A stretch of DNA of 64,000 nt from Firmicutes bacterium UBA2116 (GCA_002331025.1 DCYG01000005.1:1-64000), one strand, 5' to 3'. Shown: positions 9,343 through 17,441, numbered from the stretch's first letter. A program made the numbers and translations. Notes: generated by a model not told the origin, from the letters alone.

Positions 9343-10728
9343 ATGAAAAAAGAATATTTAAAATTAGAAAAGATTGAAGGTCCATTAATAATTCTTTCCG
9401 GAATTGAAGACGCTTCCTATGGAGAAACAATTAACATCAAGGTTGATAATGAGGAAGTCCGAACAGGAAAGATAATTAAAATTGAAGGCGATAAAGTAAT
9501 AGCACAGGTGTTTGAAGGTACTGCAGGTATTTCTACCGACAATGCTTCTGTTAAATTTACCGGTAAACCATTGCAGATTCCGTTGTCAAAGGAAATATTG
9601 GGAAGAACATTCAACGGAGTAGGTGAGCCTATAGACGGAGTGTACCAGGTTATTTCCACAGAGAGAGAAAATATTAACGGAAGACCAATAAACCCTGTAG
9701 CGAGAAGATATCCCAAAAACTTTATACAGACAGGTTTTTCTGCCATTGATGCTTTAATGACATTAATCAGAGGTCAAAAGCTTCCGATATTCTCCGGTAA
9801 CGGTATGGCCCATAACGAATTGGCTGCACAAATAGTAAAGCAGGCAAAAATTAAGGGAGCTACAAGCGAAAATTTCGCAGTTGTGTTCGGGGCAATGGGA
9901 GTCAGACACGACGATGCCGACTATTTCAGAAAGAGCTTTGAAACGGCAGGAGTTTTAGACCACGTTGTTATGTACATCAATACCGCAGACGATCCCATAA
10001 TCGAGAGAATTTCTGCTCCCAGATGTGCTCTTACTGCAGCAGAATATCTGGCATTTACTCACAGTATGCACGTGGTTGTTGTTTTAACCGATATGACAAG
10101 CTACGCAGAAGCTCTTCGTGAAATATCATCTGCAAGAGAAGAGGTTCCTTCACGTAAGGGTTATCCCGGTTACTTGTATTCCGACCTTTCAACAATCTAT
10201 GAAAGAGCCGGCATGCTTAAGAGCCGCGAGGGTTCAATAACACTTATTCCTATACTGACGATGCCTAATGATGATATAACTCATCCTATACCTGACTTAA
10301 CAGGATTTATCACAGAAGGTCAGATAGTTTTAAACAGAGAATTAAATCAAAAGGGTGTTTATCCTCCTATAGATATACTTCCGTCACTTTCACGTTTAAT
10401 GAAGGACGGTATAGGTGCGGAGTATACGAGAGAGGATCATGCTGATTTACAAAGTCAGATTTATGCATCTTATTCAAAGGTACAGGATATAAGAAGCTTA
10501 TCTCAGATTATAGGTGAAGATGACTTAAGTGATATAGACAGATTATACTTGGACTTTGGCCGTGAATTAGAAGGTAAATTCATCGCGCAAGGCAAGAATG
10601 AGAACAGAAGCATTAATGAAACTTTAGATTTAGGATGGCATATCTTATCAATTCTGCCTGTTACAGAGCTTGACCGTATGAAGACAGAATTAATAGAGAA
10701 ATACTACGATTATAACAGGGAGAGATAG
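9343..10728 (+). CDS. atpB: V/A-type ATPase regulatory subunit B
   Basis: This 461-aa non-catalytic nucleotide-binding subunit alternates with A in the hexamer. The P-loop position is replaced by SGNGMAHNELA, as expected for B subunits, and the regions GAMGVRHDDADYF and SYAEALREISSAREEVPSR are family hallmarks. It starts 11 nt after subunit A behind GGGAGTG and ends 2 nt before subunit D. Length is standard. Confidence 0.97.
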   Translation: MKKEYLKLEKIEGPLIILSGIEDASYGETINIKVDNEEVRTGKIIKIEGDKVIAQVFEGTAGISTDNASVKFTGKPLQIPLSKEILGRTFNGVGEPIDGVYQVISTERENINGRPINPVARRYPKNFIQTGFSAIDALMTLIRGQKLPIFSGNGMAHNELAAQIVKQAKIKGATSENFAVVFGAMGVRHDDADYFRKSFETAGVLDHVVMYINTADDPIIERISAPRCALTAAEYLAFTHSMHVVVVLTDMTSYAEALREISSAREEVPSRKGYPGYLYSDLSTIYERAGMLKSREGSITLIPILTMPNDDITHPIPDLTGFITEGQIVLNRELNQKGVYPPIDILPSLSRLMKDGIGAEYTREDHADLQSQIYASYSKVQDIRSLSQIIGEDDLSDIDRLYLDFGRELEGKFIAQGKNENRSINETLDLGWHILSILPVTELDRMKTELIEKYYDYNRER

Positions 10729-10730
10729 TT

Positions 10731-11345
10731 ATGGCTGTATTGGTTGCACCTACTAAATCGAACTTAATAAAAGCCAAGTCATCATTAGCACTTTCTATTA
10801 AAGGGTTTGAGCTTCTTGACAAAAAAAGAAATGTTCTGATAAAGGAAATGATGGTATGGGTAAACAGAGCAAGAACAATGCATAATGAAATATATGTAGT
10901 TCTTGAAGAAGCTTACGGAATATTACAAAAGGCAAATGTAACCCTTGGTGTTAAAAATGTAGAAGATATGACCTACAGCATACCAAAGGAAGCATCCTAT
11001 GACATTTTGTTGAAAAGTGTTATGGGAATTGATATCCCCACCATCAAGCATAAGGCTGACGACGGATTTAATCCTGCCTACGGCTTTTACAATTCAAATG
11101 CTTCCCTTGATGAGGCAAGACAAAAATTTGAAGTTGTAAAAGAAAAAATATATGAATTAGCCGAAGTAGAAAATTCTGTGTTTAAACTGGCTAAGGAAAT
11201 AGAAAAAACAAAAAAAAGAACAAATGCTTTAAAATATGTTCAAATTCCCAAATATAAAGAAATGGTTAAATATATACAGGAAGTTTTAGAAGAAAAAGAA
11301 AGAGAAGACTTTTTCAGATTAAAACGACTTAAAGGTAAGAAATAG
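10731..11345 (+). CDS. atpD: V/A-type ATPase central shaft subunit D
   Basis: This 204-aa rotor shaft subunit, functionally like F-ATPase gamma, has long N- and C-terminal helices that form a coiled coil. The N-terminal APTKSNLIKAKSSLALSIKG and the C-terminal EIEKTKKRTNALKYVQIPKY are typical of the family. It is the last gene of the operon and is followed by a strong hairpin terminator. Confidence 0.95.
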   Translation: MAVLVAPTKSNLIKAKSSLALSIKGFELLDKKRNVLIKEMMVWVNRARTMHNEIYVVLEEAYGILQKANVTLGVKNVEDMTYSIPKEASYDILLKSVMGIDIPTIKHKADDGFNPAYGFYNSNASLDEARQKFEVVKEKIYELAEVENSVFKLAKEIEKTKKRTNALKYVQIPKYKEMVKYIQEVLEEKEREDFFRLKRLKGKK

Positions 11346-11351
11346 TAATGA

Positions 11352-11389
11352 AAAATAAGGAATTATGCATATGCGTAATTCCTTATTTT
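11352..11389. terminator. Bidirectional terminator after V-ATPase operon
   Basis: A perfect 14-bp stem (AAAATAAGGAATTA 11352-11365 with its complement 11376-11389) encloses a 10-nt loop. A/T runs on both sides let it serve both the V-ATPase operon and the convergent rnz gene. Confidence 0.85.
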
Positions 11390-11401
11390 AATTGTAAATT
11401 T

Positions 11402-12310
11402 TTAATTGCTTTTCAATGTTGTACTCATTAAATCCTTGCCTGTCTTAACGTTAGGAAATATATCCTTTGCATACTTTATAAATTCTTCCGGTCTGTTCAT
11501 GGAAGGGCTGAAATGTGTGAGCCACAGCTCCTGTACATTTGCATCCCTCGCAATTGTCGCTGCCTCCGAAAATATCATGTGCATTTTTTCCTTGGCATTT
11601 TCAAGCTGTTCGTCCTCACCGTACATACCTTCACATATGAATAAATCAGACTCCATAACGATGTCTTTGATATGCTTAACCGGTCTCGTATCTGTTACAT
11701 ACGAAACCTTAATCGGCTTTCTCGGCTCTCCCAAAACCATATCTGGCGTATAGACATTATCATCAAACTCTACACTGTTTCCATTATGCAAGCTTTTCCA
11801 GAATTTAACCGGAATATTTAATTTTTTAGCTATATCAGGCTGGAAATGAGGCTTTAAAGAAAGCTCCAGGCTGTATCCCAGGCAATTGATGTGATGCTTT
11901 AACGGAATTGAAGTTATTTTGAACCCGATTTGTTCAAATACCTGTGGCTTAGTGTCATGAAGCTCAGCAATGCTTACCTCATAAGGAAGAAATCCGCACA
12001 CTATTAACAGTGAATTAATATATTTAGTGCTGCCTCTCGGAGCGATAATATATAATGGTTCTGTTCTTCCTTGATTTCCTATTGTTAATAAAAGTCCGGG
12101 AAGTCCTGCCACATGATCTGCATGGCAATGAGTAATCAGTATTGTGTCAATTTTATTCATACTAAGTCTGCCCTTATGTAATGAAATCTGAGTTCCTTCA
12201 CCGCAATCTATAAGGATGGACCTGCCGTTATATTCTATCAGGCAGGAAGCCAAAAATCGCTCGGGAAGAGGTATCATTCCTCCTGTGCCTATCAGTGTTA
12301 CATTTATCAT
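11402..12310 (-). CDS. rnz: Ribonuclease Z (tRNA 3'-end processing)
   Basis: This 302-aa metallo-beta-lactamase-fold endonuclease trims the 3' trailer of pre-tRNAs. It has the zinc-binding HCHADH at residues 61-66, a downstream His in LKHHINCLGYSLE, an Asp in VTDTRP and a final His in LWLTHFSP, the expected order of metal ligands. I set the start at the ATG at 12310 (MINVTLIGTGG), with AGGTGAT upstream. An open frame runs to 12418 but enters an unrelated repeat. It lies 3' of ylbJ on the same strand and converges on the V-ATPase operon. Confidence 0.93.
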   Translation of the reverse strand: MINVTLIGTGGMIPLPERFLASCLIEYNGRSILIDCGEGTQISLHKGRLSMNKIDTILITHCHADHVAGLPGLLLTIGNQGRTEPLYIIAPRGSTKYINSLLIVCGFLPYEVSIAELHDTKPQVFEQIGFKITSIPLKHHINCLGYSLELSLKPHFQPDIAKKLNIPVKFWKSLHNGNSVEFDDNVYTPDMVLGEPRKPIKVSYVTDTRPVKHIKDIVMESDLFICEGMYGEDEQLENAKEKMHMIFSEAATIARDANVQELWLTHFSPSMNRPEEFIKYAKDIFPNVKTGKDLMSTTLKSN

Positions 12311-12400
12311 TTTTATCACCTGTTTTAAATGTTTATTTATCATTATATCTGTTATTTCCACGATTATCAATAATAATTTGTCAAATACAGATGTTCTGAA

Positions 12401-12457
12401 GGGTGTCAAGGGTGTCAAGGGAATGTCAAGGGTGTCAAGGGGACGGGGTTAGTGACA
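12401..12457. repeat. REP-like GGTGTCAAGG direct repeats
   Basis: The decamer GGTGTCAAGG occurs at 12411-12420 and 12431-12440, with near copies starting at 12402 and 12422. It is followed by GGGGACGGGGTTAGTGACA. The shape (TGTCAA, GGGGACGG core, TGACA) resembles REP-type elements I remember from clostridia. The repeat supplies the last codons and stop of ylbJ. Confidence 0.55.
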
Positions 12458-13397
12458 ACATTAAAATACAAATCAGAGCAGATATTATGCCAAGCATAAA
12501 TTTGTATGCAACGTAATTTTTCAAATTTAATTCAAACTTGTCGGTAACGGCAAAAGTCTGAAAAATTACCGACATCCCCGAAAAGCTTACGAGGAAATTT
12601 ATTATTATCAATTTCAATTCCAAAGGTACGTATGAGGATGATGAAATAATGCTGCATCCGTTGGTAAGTTCCAATGAACCGACTACTAAAGAATAAATAA
12701 TATCCTTAATATAGGGGCTTAAGCTTATTGTATCAGACAATGATGTTAAAATTTCATTAAAAAAGTTGGAGAAAACAGAAAATATAACTATCACACCACC
12801 CACAGTCAATATACCTGTTACAGATTTATATATTGATGAACTGAAAGCGTGATGAAAAGTAGACTGTGACTGTCTTACGCTTTTTCCTTTATTACTGTAA
12901 GGAGTATTGTTTTTAATAAAAAAGCTAAGAATAATTGCACCAATAAAATGGGGAACAGCAATATATTTAAATAAATTAAAATTATTAAGCATAGAAAAGG
13001 ATATGGCTCCCGCAATAAATTGAAAGCTGCAATTATTTGTGAAAGAAATCAAATAATTTGCTTCCTTTTCATTTATTCTTTTATTTTCAAGCATAGTATT
13101 TATTGTCATGGCGCCGGAAGGATAACCCGATACAAAGCTGATAAAATATGGGATCATGGCATATTTATTTTTAAGAAATTTTTCGGATATAAATGAAAAC
13201 CTTTCAAAAACTCTGTATATAAAATTATACTTAAGCAATATATTAGACAAAACTGACATTGGAAACAGATACGGAATTATATTGGTAACCCATATTTTTA
13301 ATCCGTTAAAAGCACCCTCAGATACCGTAGCAGGCCTTAAAATAAATAAACTAATCAATAATAGAATTAAAATAGGAATAAAATTTCTTCTGAACAT
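12435..13397 (-). CDS. ylbJ: Sporulation integral membrane protein YlbJ
   Basis: This 320-aa protein has about eight hydrophobic segments. Motifs SGYPSGAMTI (about residue 95) and the flanking membrane helices match YlbJ, a membrane protein needed for spore cortex formation in Bacillus and related to nucleoside-recognition/gate proteins. I choose the ATG at 13397 (MFRRNF), preceded by GGGGGGTTG. An upstream open frame to 13478 is a decayed copy of the tmcAL 3' end, not coding. The last residues (SLTPSP) lie inside the repeat at 12401-12457, so the native C-terminus seems to have been replaced. The usual neighbour tmcAL is 1.8 kb away, separated by two LytTR genes. Confidence 0.85.
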   Translation of the reverse strand: MFRRNFIPILILLLISLFILRPATVSEGAFNGLKIWVTNIIPYLFPMSVLSNILLKYNFIYRVFERFSFISEKFLKNKYAMIPYFISFVSGYPSGAMTINTMLENKRINEKEANYLISFTNNCSFQFIAGAISFSMLNNFNLFKYIAVPHFIGAIILSFFIKNNTPYSNKGKSVRQSQSTFHHAFSSSIYKSVTGILTVGGVIVIFSVFSNFFNEILTSLSDTISLSPYIKDIIYSLVVGSLELTNGCSIISSSSYVPLELKLIIINFLVSFSGMSVIFQTFAVTDKFELNLKNYVAYKFMLGIISALICILMLSLTPSP

Positions 13398-13409
13398 AAA
13401 ACAACCCCC

Positions 13410-13480
13410 CATAACACATTTTATTGTTAACGAGGGGTTATTATGTTTAAATAACTTGCGTTTTTTTGTATTCTTCATTA
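13410..13480 (-). pseudogene. Decayed copy of the tmcAL 3' end
   Basis: Positions 13410-13453 are identical over 44 nt to 15254-15297, which hold the stop and last codons of tmcAL. Similarity continues to about 13480 with substitutions and a single-base deletion in the A/T run, which shifts the former reading frame. On the minus strand it reads GAATAC, then a frameshifted tail to a stop. It marks the ancestral tmcAL-ylbJ junction. Confidence 0.8.
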
Positions 13481-13483
13481 CGA

Positions 13484-13532
13484 GGCAACAGGCAAGGGGA
13501 CGCTTTGTTTGCCATGCTTAAGGGTGACAAGC
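13484..13532. repeat. Second REP-like patch upstream of ylbJ
   Basis: The stretch contains CAGGCAAGGGGACGC, TTTGTTTGCC and AAGGGTGACAAGC. It shares the AAGGGGACG core and TGACA end with the repeat at the other side of ylbJ (12401-12457). It is less regular than that copy. Confidence 0.4.
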
Positions 13533-13544
13533 AGTGGCGGATCA

Positions 13545-14225
13545 TCAGTAGTTGAATGCATTAACGCCCGTAATTGAAAGCGAAAGCGACCTGAAAAATT
13601 CCTTTTGACCGATCCTTGACATTGGAATTTCCACACCGGATTTCATTGTGAGTGTTTTATAGTCATCACTTACCTGCTCAATATTAAAAAAATTAACAAT
13701 ATATCCTTTGCTGCATTTTATAAAATAATTTGCGTCCAGCTCGGTTAATATCCCGGACAGGGAATTCGTCACTTCCATAGTTTCTCCGCTGCTAAGGTAA
13801 AAAACCGATTTATTCTTTTCCTTATAAATACATTCGATGTCTGAATGTTGAATCAGTCGGGACATTTTTGCATTTTTTGCCGCATAGATACCGTAGGGAC
13901 AGGTGTGTGTGGATTTAACTGCTTCATGCATATGTTTTTTAAGCTCTTTTTGAGTCAAAGGGAGCTTCAGTTTTCCGTAAGCATATCGCACAGTCTGCCG
14001 GTCGAAATTTTTGTAAATTTTCAGCAGATATCGCAGAGTACCCTTTTCACTCACCATAAAAAGCATGTAATCATCCCTGAGCAAAAATTCCCTCAGAAAT
14101 TGTTCCGAGTCGGAAATCCGGTGTATTTCAAAGGGAATATCATTTTCATTCATGTATTCGGATAACACATCCTCTGCTTGATTCAGCTTTTCAGCGTCTC
14201 CGTATAAGGCAATTTTATTTTTCAT
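13545..14225 (-). CDS. LytTR-domain regulator, receiver-like N-terminus without phospho-acceptor
   Basis: This 226-aa protein has a C-terminal LytTR DNA-binding domain (about 125-222: IECIYKEKNKSVFYLSSGE, then YFIKCSKGYIVNFFNIEQV and a GVEIPMSR strand). The N-terminal ~110 residues begin like a receiver strand (KIALYGDAE), but the position of the phosphorylated Asp reads DYMLFMVSEKG with no Asp-Met-Pro motif. Phosphorelay control is therefore unlikely. The ATG at 14225 is chosen because GAAGGATTG is spaced well from it; the TTG at 14234 abuts that site. No kinase is adjacent. It is paralogous in layout to the next gene. Target genes are unknown. Confidence 0.8.
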   Translation of the reverse strand: MKNKIALYGDAEKLNQAEDVLSEYMNENDIPFEIHRISDSEQFLREFLLRDDYMLFMVSEKGTLRYLLKIYKNFDRQTVRYAYGKLKLPLTQKELKKHMHEAVKSTHTCPYGIYAAKNAKMSRLIQHSDIECIYKEKNKSVFYLSSGETMEVTNSLSGILTELDANYFIKCSKGYIVNFFNIEQVSDDYKTLTMKSGVEIPMSRIGQKEFFRSLSLSITGVNAFNY

Positions 14226-14262
14226 ATTAATCAATCCTTCTGTTTTGGTTAATAAGGCATTG

Positions 14263-14409
14263 TATTTGTATACATTTGATACGTATATATTTACATTTGG
14301 GAAATGTGATTATTTCAACGGAAATTTAAGTTGTTGCGAAATGAAGATGCAGTTCGTGAAGAAAAACCCGAAAAAACGCAACCTCATTTTGAATATATAT
14401 GCTGCATTC
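14263..14409. repeat. LytTR-gene flank, copy 1
   Basis: This intergenic block between the two LytTR genes matches 50600-50745 almost base for base over about 145 nt and ends at the stop codon of the 14409-15098 gene. It contains TACATTT at 14271-14277 and 14292-14298, i.e. a direct repeat with 21-nt phase, as expected for a LytTR dimer site upstream of the 13545-14225 gene. LytTR proteins are known to bind direct repeats about two helical turns apart. Confidence 0.75.
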
Positions 14410-15098
14410 TAATCGTCAAGAGCTTTAAGATCTGCCAGCCTCGAAACCGACATTGAATATGCTTCTGCAAACTTTTCAAAATATCCTTCTGTCATCAGGA
14501 CCTTGGCACCTGATTTGAACTCTATAACCCTGCTGTTTTTTTCCGAACGGTGTATTTTATGGATATTACGTGTATTTACAATAACTCCTATGCAGCATTT
14601 TGCAAAATACCTTCTGTTGATTTCGTCATTTACCTTTCCTATATTCTTTGAGATAATTTCCTTGTCTCCGTTTGTCAGGTACATTATAGTTTTTTTATCA
14701 TCACTATGGATGTAATCTATTTCTTCGTAAGGTATTTTACGTGTTAAACCGCGGTGAGCTACGGTATATTCACCGGAGGAATAAAAGCCTGCCAGCTCCG
14801 GGTTTCTCATGAGCTTCTCGTTTATTTCCTCAGACGTGGGCGGAAAACTCATAGTACCTTTGGCAATATAATAGTCGTGCTTGCTGCCGTTACCTTTAAT
14901 TACATAAGCAGTACAGCCGTCCAGGCATGCCACAATAAGCCGGTAATATCTGTTGTACAGATAATTTTCCATGAGCTCCTGCGGATTTGACAAATAGCGA
15001 AAACTAAAGGAAATTTTGTTTTCCTCAAGAGGCTTCTGCAATGCTTCTTCCAGAATTTTACGCTCCCGGGCACTGCCGTACAACAATATTTTCAGCAT
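14409..15098 (-). CDS. LytTR-domain regulator, receiver-like N-terminus without phospho-acceptor
   Basis: This 229-aa protein has a C-terminal LytTR domain (about 115-215: IPYEEIDYIHSDDKKTIMYL, then YFAKCCIGVIVNTRNIHKI and AKVLMTEGYF). The N-terminus starts KILLYGSARERKIL, and the equivalent of the receiver phospho-Asp strand reads YRLIVACLDGC, lacking the normal DxxMP pattern. I chose ATG 15098 with AGGAGTG upstream rather than GTG 15107. It shares architecture with the neighbouring 13545-14225 gene, and the flanks of this gene recur without the gene at 50.6 kb. No cognate kinase is nearby. Confidence 0.8.
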   Translation of the reverse strand: MLKILLYGSARERKILEEALQKPLEENKISFSFRYLSNPQELMENYLYNRYYRLIVACLDGCTAYVIKGNGSKHDYYIAKGTMSFPPTSEEINEKLMRNPELAGFYSSGEYTVAHRGLTRKIPYEEIDYIHSDDKKTIMYLTNGDKEIISKNIGKVNDEINRRYFAKCCIGVIVNTRNIHKIHRSEKNSRVIEFKSGAKVLMTEGYFEKFAEAYSMSVSRLADLKALDD

Positions 15099-15185
15099 GA
15101 ACACCACTCCTGTACAGTATTAGTATCATTGTATTCTTCAATTCATAAATTGTTACAGCTTGTTCTTTTTATGTCTTTGGAGACT

Positions 15186-15253
15186 ATCCAATTATTTGTG
15201 AAAGAAATCAAATAATTTGCTCCATTTTTGCTTATATGAGCATAAACACCCTG
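15186..15253 (-). pseudogene. ylbJ remnant downstream of tmcAL
   Basis: Positions 15189-15221 are identical to 13030-13062 inside ylbJ and on the minus strand still encode ANYLISFTNN. Between this and the tmcAL stop only about 32 nt remain where intact ylbJ has about 347, so the fragment has a large internal deletion. It is the counterpart of the tmcAL remnant at 13410-13480. Confidence 0.8.
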
Positions 15254-15270
15254 CATAACACATTTTATTG

Positions 15271-16497
15271 TTAACGAGGGGTTATTATGTTTAAATAGCT
15301 TGCATTTTTTATGTATTCTGCATTTGTTTTTCTGTCCTTAAAAGGAAGGTAATATATATTGGTTGATTTATTTGTAAGCTTAAACAGCGGTGATTTTTCC
15401 GCTTCTATTTTATTTTTATTATAATCTGAATAACGGTTAATAACGGCAGTGTCGTTTGACTTGGCATATCGGATGATGTCCCTGCCGGTATCATTAAAAG
15501 CTAAAATCTTTATATAACTGTCAACATTAGTTAACATAAACGATTTTATGTCATCTTTTTTTACATCCAACAATATATTCAGCAGCATTCTTCTTAATTT
15601 AGAATATGTATATCGCTTGGATTTTAAAGACATTATGAAATCATCTACATTGTCGTGCTTAAATACATTTTCATAGATTTTATTGTTAAGTCCTTCTGAC
15701 ACCTCGTAAATATTGTTTAAGCCGTCAATCCCAAGCTCTAATATTTTATAATAAATAATATCGAGGTAATTGTTGAGATTATTGAAGCCCTTAAATTCGC
15801 TATAAAATGAATTTACAGCGTCATTGCTTTTTTCCGTTAGGGAATTCATATGCTCTGATGAACCGGACAAAATACTTTTTCTTATTGCCGTTGCACTGTC
15901 ATACCTGCCTGAAACCGTGATATCATTGTGACCCTTGCCGATCCTTTTTACCGGCGCAAAATCACAATTTAAATTATGTCTGATGGTGCTTTTAATATAT
16001 TCTATTGCAAGCACGTTGTTGGGAGAACCTATGACATCGTGGGTGTTTATGCCAAGTACTGAAACAACTACGTTTGTTAAAGCACTGGGATAGGACAGAC
16101 CTTTATCCATTTCCTTCTTTATATCAATGCCGAATTTCGGATTCAACTGAACAGATGCTATACTTTTCAAAAGCTCCACATCCTCACTTTCACAGCCAAA
16201 GCTCAGAGCACTGACAGGTATTTTTTTCAGTTCCTTAACGGCGGCATTTGCAAACATCTCCGCATTCTGAAAGGAAAAGGGTATCGGAAGCTCAATAACC
16301 AGATCAGCACCGCCATATACTGCAGCTTCGGCACGTCTGTACTTATCTATTATGGCAGGCTCTCCACGCTGCACAAAATTACCGCTCATTACAACAACAA
16401 CACCATCACAAGCAGTTTTTTCCCGTGCCACCTTCAATTGATATTCATGTCCCTTATGAAAAGGATTATATTCAGATACAACACCTGTTATTTTCAT
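15271..16497 (-). CDS. tmcAL: tRNA(Met) cytidine acetate ligase TmcAL (YlbM)
   Basis: This 408-aa nucleotidyltransferase-fold enzyme acetylates the wobble cytidine of elongator tRNA-Met using acetate and ATP. The N-terminus carries EYNPFHKGH (HxxH-type site, His14-His17), then GNFVQRGEPA and SPNNVLAIEY, all TmcAL landmarks. Length is typical (about 400-415 aa). In many Firmicutes it neighbours ylbJ; here the two are separated by a LytTR pair. Its last 50 or so nt are duplicated near ylbJ. ackA, which supplies the acetate pathway, lies 3.4 kb downstream on the other strand. Confidence 0.93.
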   Translation of the reverse strand: MKITGVVSEYNPFHKGHEYQLKVAREKTACDGVVVVMSGNFVQRGEPAIIDKYRRAEAAVYGGADLVIELPIPFSFQNAEMFANAAVKELKKIPVSALSFGCESEDVELLKSIASVQLNPKFGIDIKKEMDKGLSYPSALTNVVVSVLGINTHDVIGSPNNVLAIEYIKSTIRHNLNCDFAPVKRIGKGHNDITVSGRYDSATAIRKSILSGSSEHMNSLTEKSNDAVNSFYSEFKGFNNLNNYLDIIYYKILELGIDGLNNIYEVSEGLNNKIYENVFKHDNVDDFIMSLKSKRYTYSKLRRMLLNILLDVKKDDIKSFMLTNVDSYIKILAFNDTGRDIIRYAKSNDTAVINRYSDYNKNKIEAEKSPLFKLTNKSTNIYYLPFKDRKTNAEYIKNASYLNIITPR

Positions 16498-16527
16498 AAT
16501 ACCACCAAGTTATTCATTATAACGGAT

Positions 16528-16556
16528 AATATACCACAAAATTGACAAAACATCAA
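16528..16556 (-). promoter_or_regulatory. Predicted promoter of tmcAL
   Basis: On the minus strand TTGATG (16556-16551) and TATATT (16533-16528) are 17 nt apart, with TGTGG just before the -10. It lies about 30 nt upstream of the tmcAL start. Confidence 0.4.
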
Positions 16557-16634
16557 GAAAACATAAAATTGTCCAAAATTATCAGAAGCGATGATTTTGG
16601 ATTTTTGATAAAAAAATAAATGTTTTACATTAAG

Positions 16635-16663
16635 TTGATATTGTGCGCACAATGTGGTATAAT
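16635..16663 (+). promoter_or_regulatory. Promoter with palindromic operator for RelB-like antitoxin
   Basis: A -35 TTGATA (16635-16640) and perfect -10 TATAAT (16658-16663) are 17 nt apart. The spacer contains the perfect 14-bp palindrome ATTGTGCGCACAAT (16640-16653). RelB/DinJ antitoxins autorepress by binding palindromes at their own promoters, so this is the likely operator. Confidence 0.75.
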
Positions 16664-16688
16664 ATATAGAAAATAAGGAGGTGAATTT

Positions 16689-16988
16689 ATGGCAAAAACT
16701 TCAAATATAAATGTACGTATTGACCCGGAAACAAAGTCAAATGCTGAAAAGCTATTTGCCAGCTTTGGTATTACTATTACGGATGCAATAAATATATTTT
16801 TGCATAAATCCATTATGGAAGGTGGTCTGCCATTTGAAGTGAAGTATCCTCACTATAATACAGAAACAAATGTTGCTGTGCAAGAGGCAAGAGCAATAAT
16901 GAATGGACAAATAAAGGCTAAAGAATATTCTTCTGCTAAAGCATTGTTTAAAGAGCTTGATGCGGAGGGGGATGATGAACCATGTTAA
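16689..16988 (+). CDS. RelB/DinJ-family antitoxin, apparently orphan
   Basis: This 99-aa protein begins NINVRIDPETKSNAEKLFASFG followed by ITITDAINIFLHKS, the ribbon-helix-helix of the RelB/DinJ family, which both binds DNA and neutralises a RelE/YafQ-type RNase. The start has an AAGGAGG site. No toxin gene follows: the next ~150 nt contain only a 22-codon frame from 16985 and a short frame from 17004. The toxin may be lost or trans-acting. The C-terminal part (LFKELDAEGDDEPC) is the acidic toxin-binding tail expected of the family. Confidence 0.88.
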   Translation: MAKTSNINVRIDPETKSNAEKLFASFGITITDAINIFLHKSIMEGGLPFEVKYPHYNTETNVAVQEARAIMNGQIKAKEYSSAKALFKELDAEGDDEPC

Positions 16989-17144
16989 ATAAACAAGACA
17001 GGAGTGCCTTTAAAATCACTGGAATATTTGTACTGTCCCCTGTGCGGTAAGCAATTGTCCGTTGAAAACGTGAAAATCAGCCGCAAATTACAACACGATA
17101 TACAATCAATTATATATTTATTTTACTCCATATACATTTGTTAT

Positions 17145-17441
17145 TTAAATAAAATTTTCTGTATTGCGTTTACCATGCAGTACACGATAAATTTTAACTG
17201 TGTTGTTATCCTCATCTACTTGATAGAAAATCAGATAATCATATAGGATGACTGCTTTTCTGTAAACCGGATTATATTTGTATTGACCATACATAGGGGG
17301 ATTATCTTTAACATTAGTACAGAATTTCTTGAAACTTTCCCTGAATTTTTCAGAAGGCTTTTCACCAAATCCTGATAAATGTATGTGTATTTCCTTTAGA
17401 TCATCCTTTGCCAATCTTAATATGGATATTTTCATAGTCAT
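17145..17441 (-). CDS. RelE/ParE-family toxin
   Basis: This 98-aa protein has the ParE/RelE fold signature: an N-terminal strand (KISILRLAKDDLKEI), a helical hairpin, and C-terminal strands YRKAVILYDYLIFYQVDEDN and VKIYRVLHGKRN. Such toxins inhibit gyrase (ParE) or cleave mRNA (RelE); sequence alone does not decide. The start lies 2 nt after the stop of its antitoxin (TAG-AT-ATG), a typical coupled arrangement. An in-frame ATG two codons later is an alternative start. It is convergent to the orphan antitoxin region. Confidence 0.88.
   Translation of the reverse strand: MTMKISILRLAKDDLKEIHIHLSGFGEKPSEKFRESFKKFCTNVKDNPPMYGQYKYNPVYRKAVILYDYLIFYQVDEDNNTVKIYRVLHGKRNTENFI

Noticed and set aside
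12311..12418. N-terminal extension of RNase Z
   Set aside because: The extension reads into the REP-like repeat and precedes the conserved start MINVTLIGTGG.
13398..13478. N-terminal extension of YlbJ by 27 residues
   Set aside because: The DNA is a degenerate copy of the tmcAL 3' end read in another frame; the ATG at 13397 has its own ribosome-binding site.
17004..17246. 80-aa open frame with CPLCGKQL after the orphan antitoxin
   Set aside because: Only one Cys pair, no good ribosome-binding site, low-complexity tail, and overlap with the convergent toxin gene; it may be debris of a zinc-ribbon gene but this cannot be shown.
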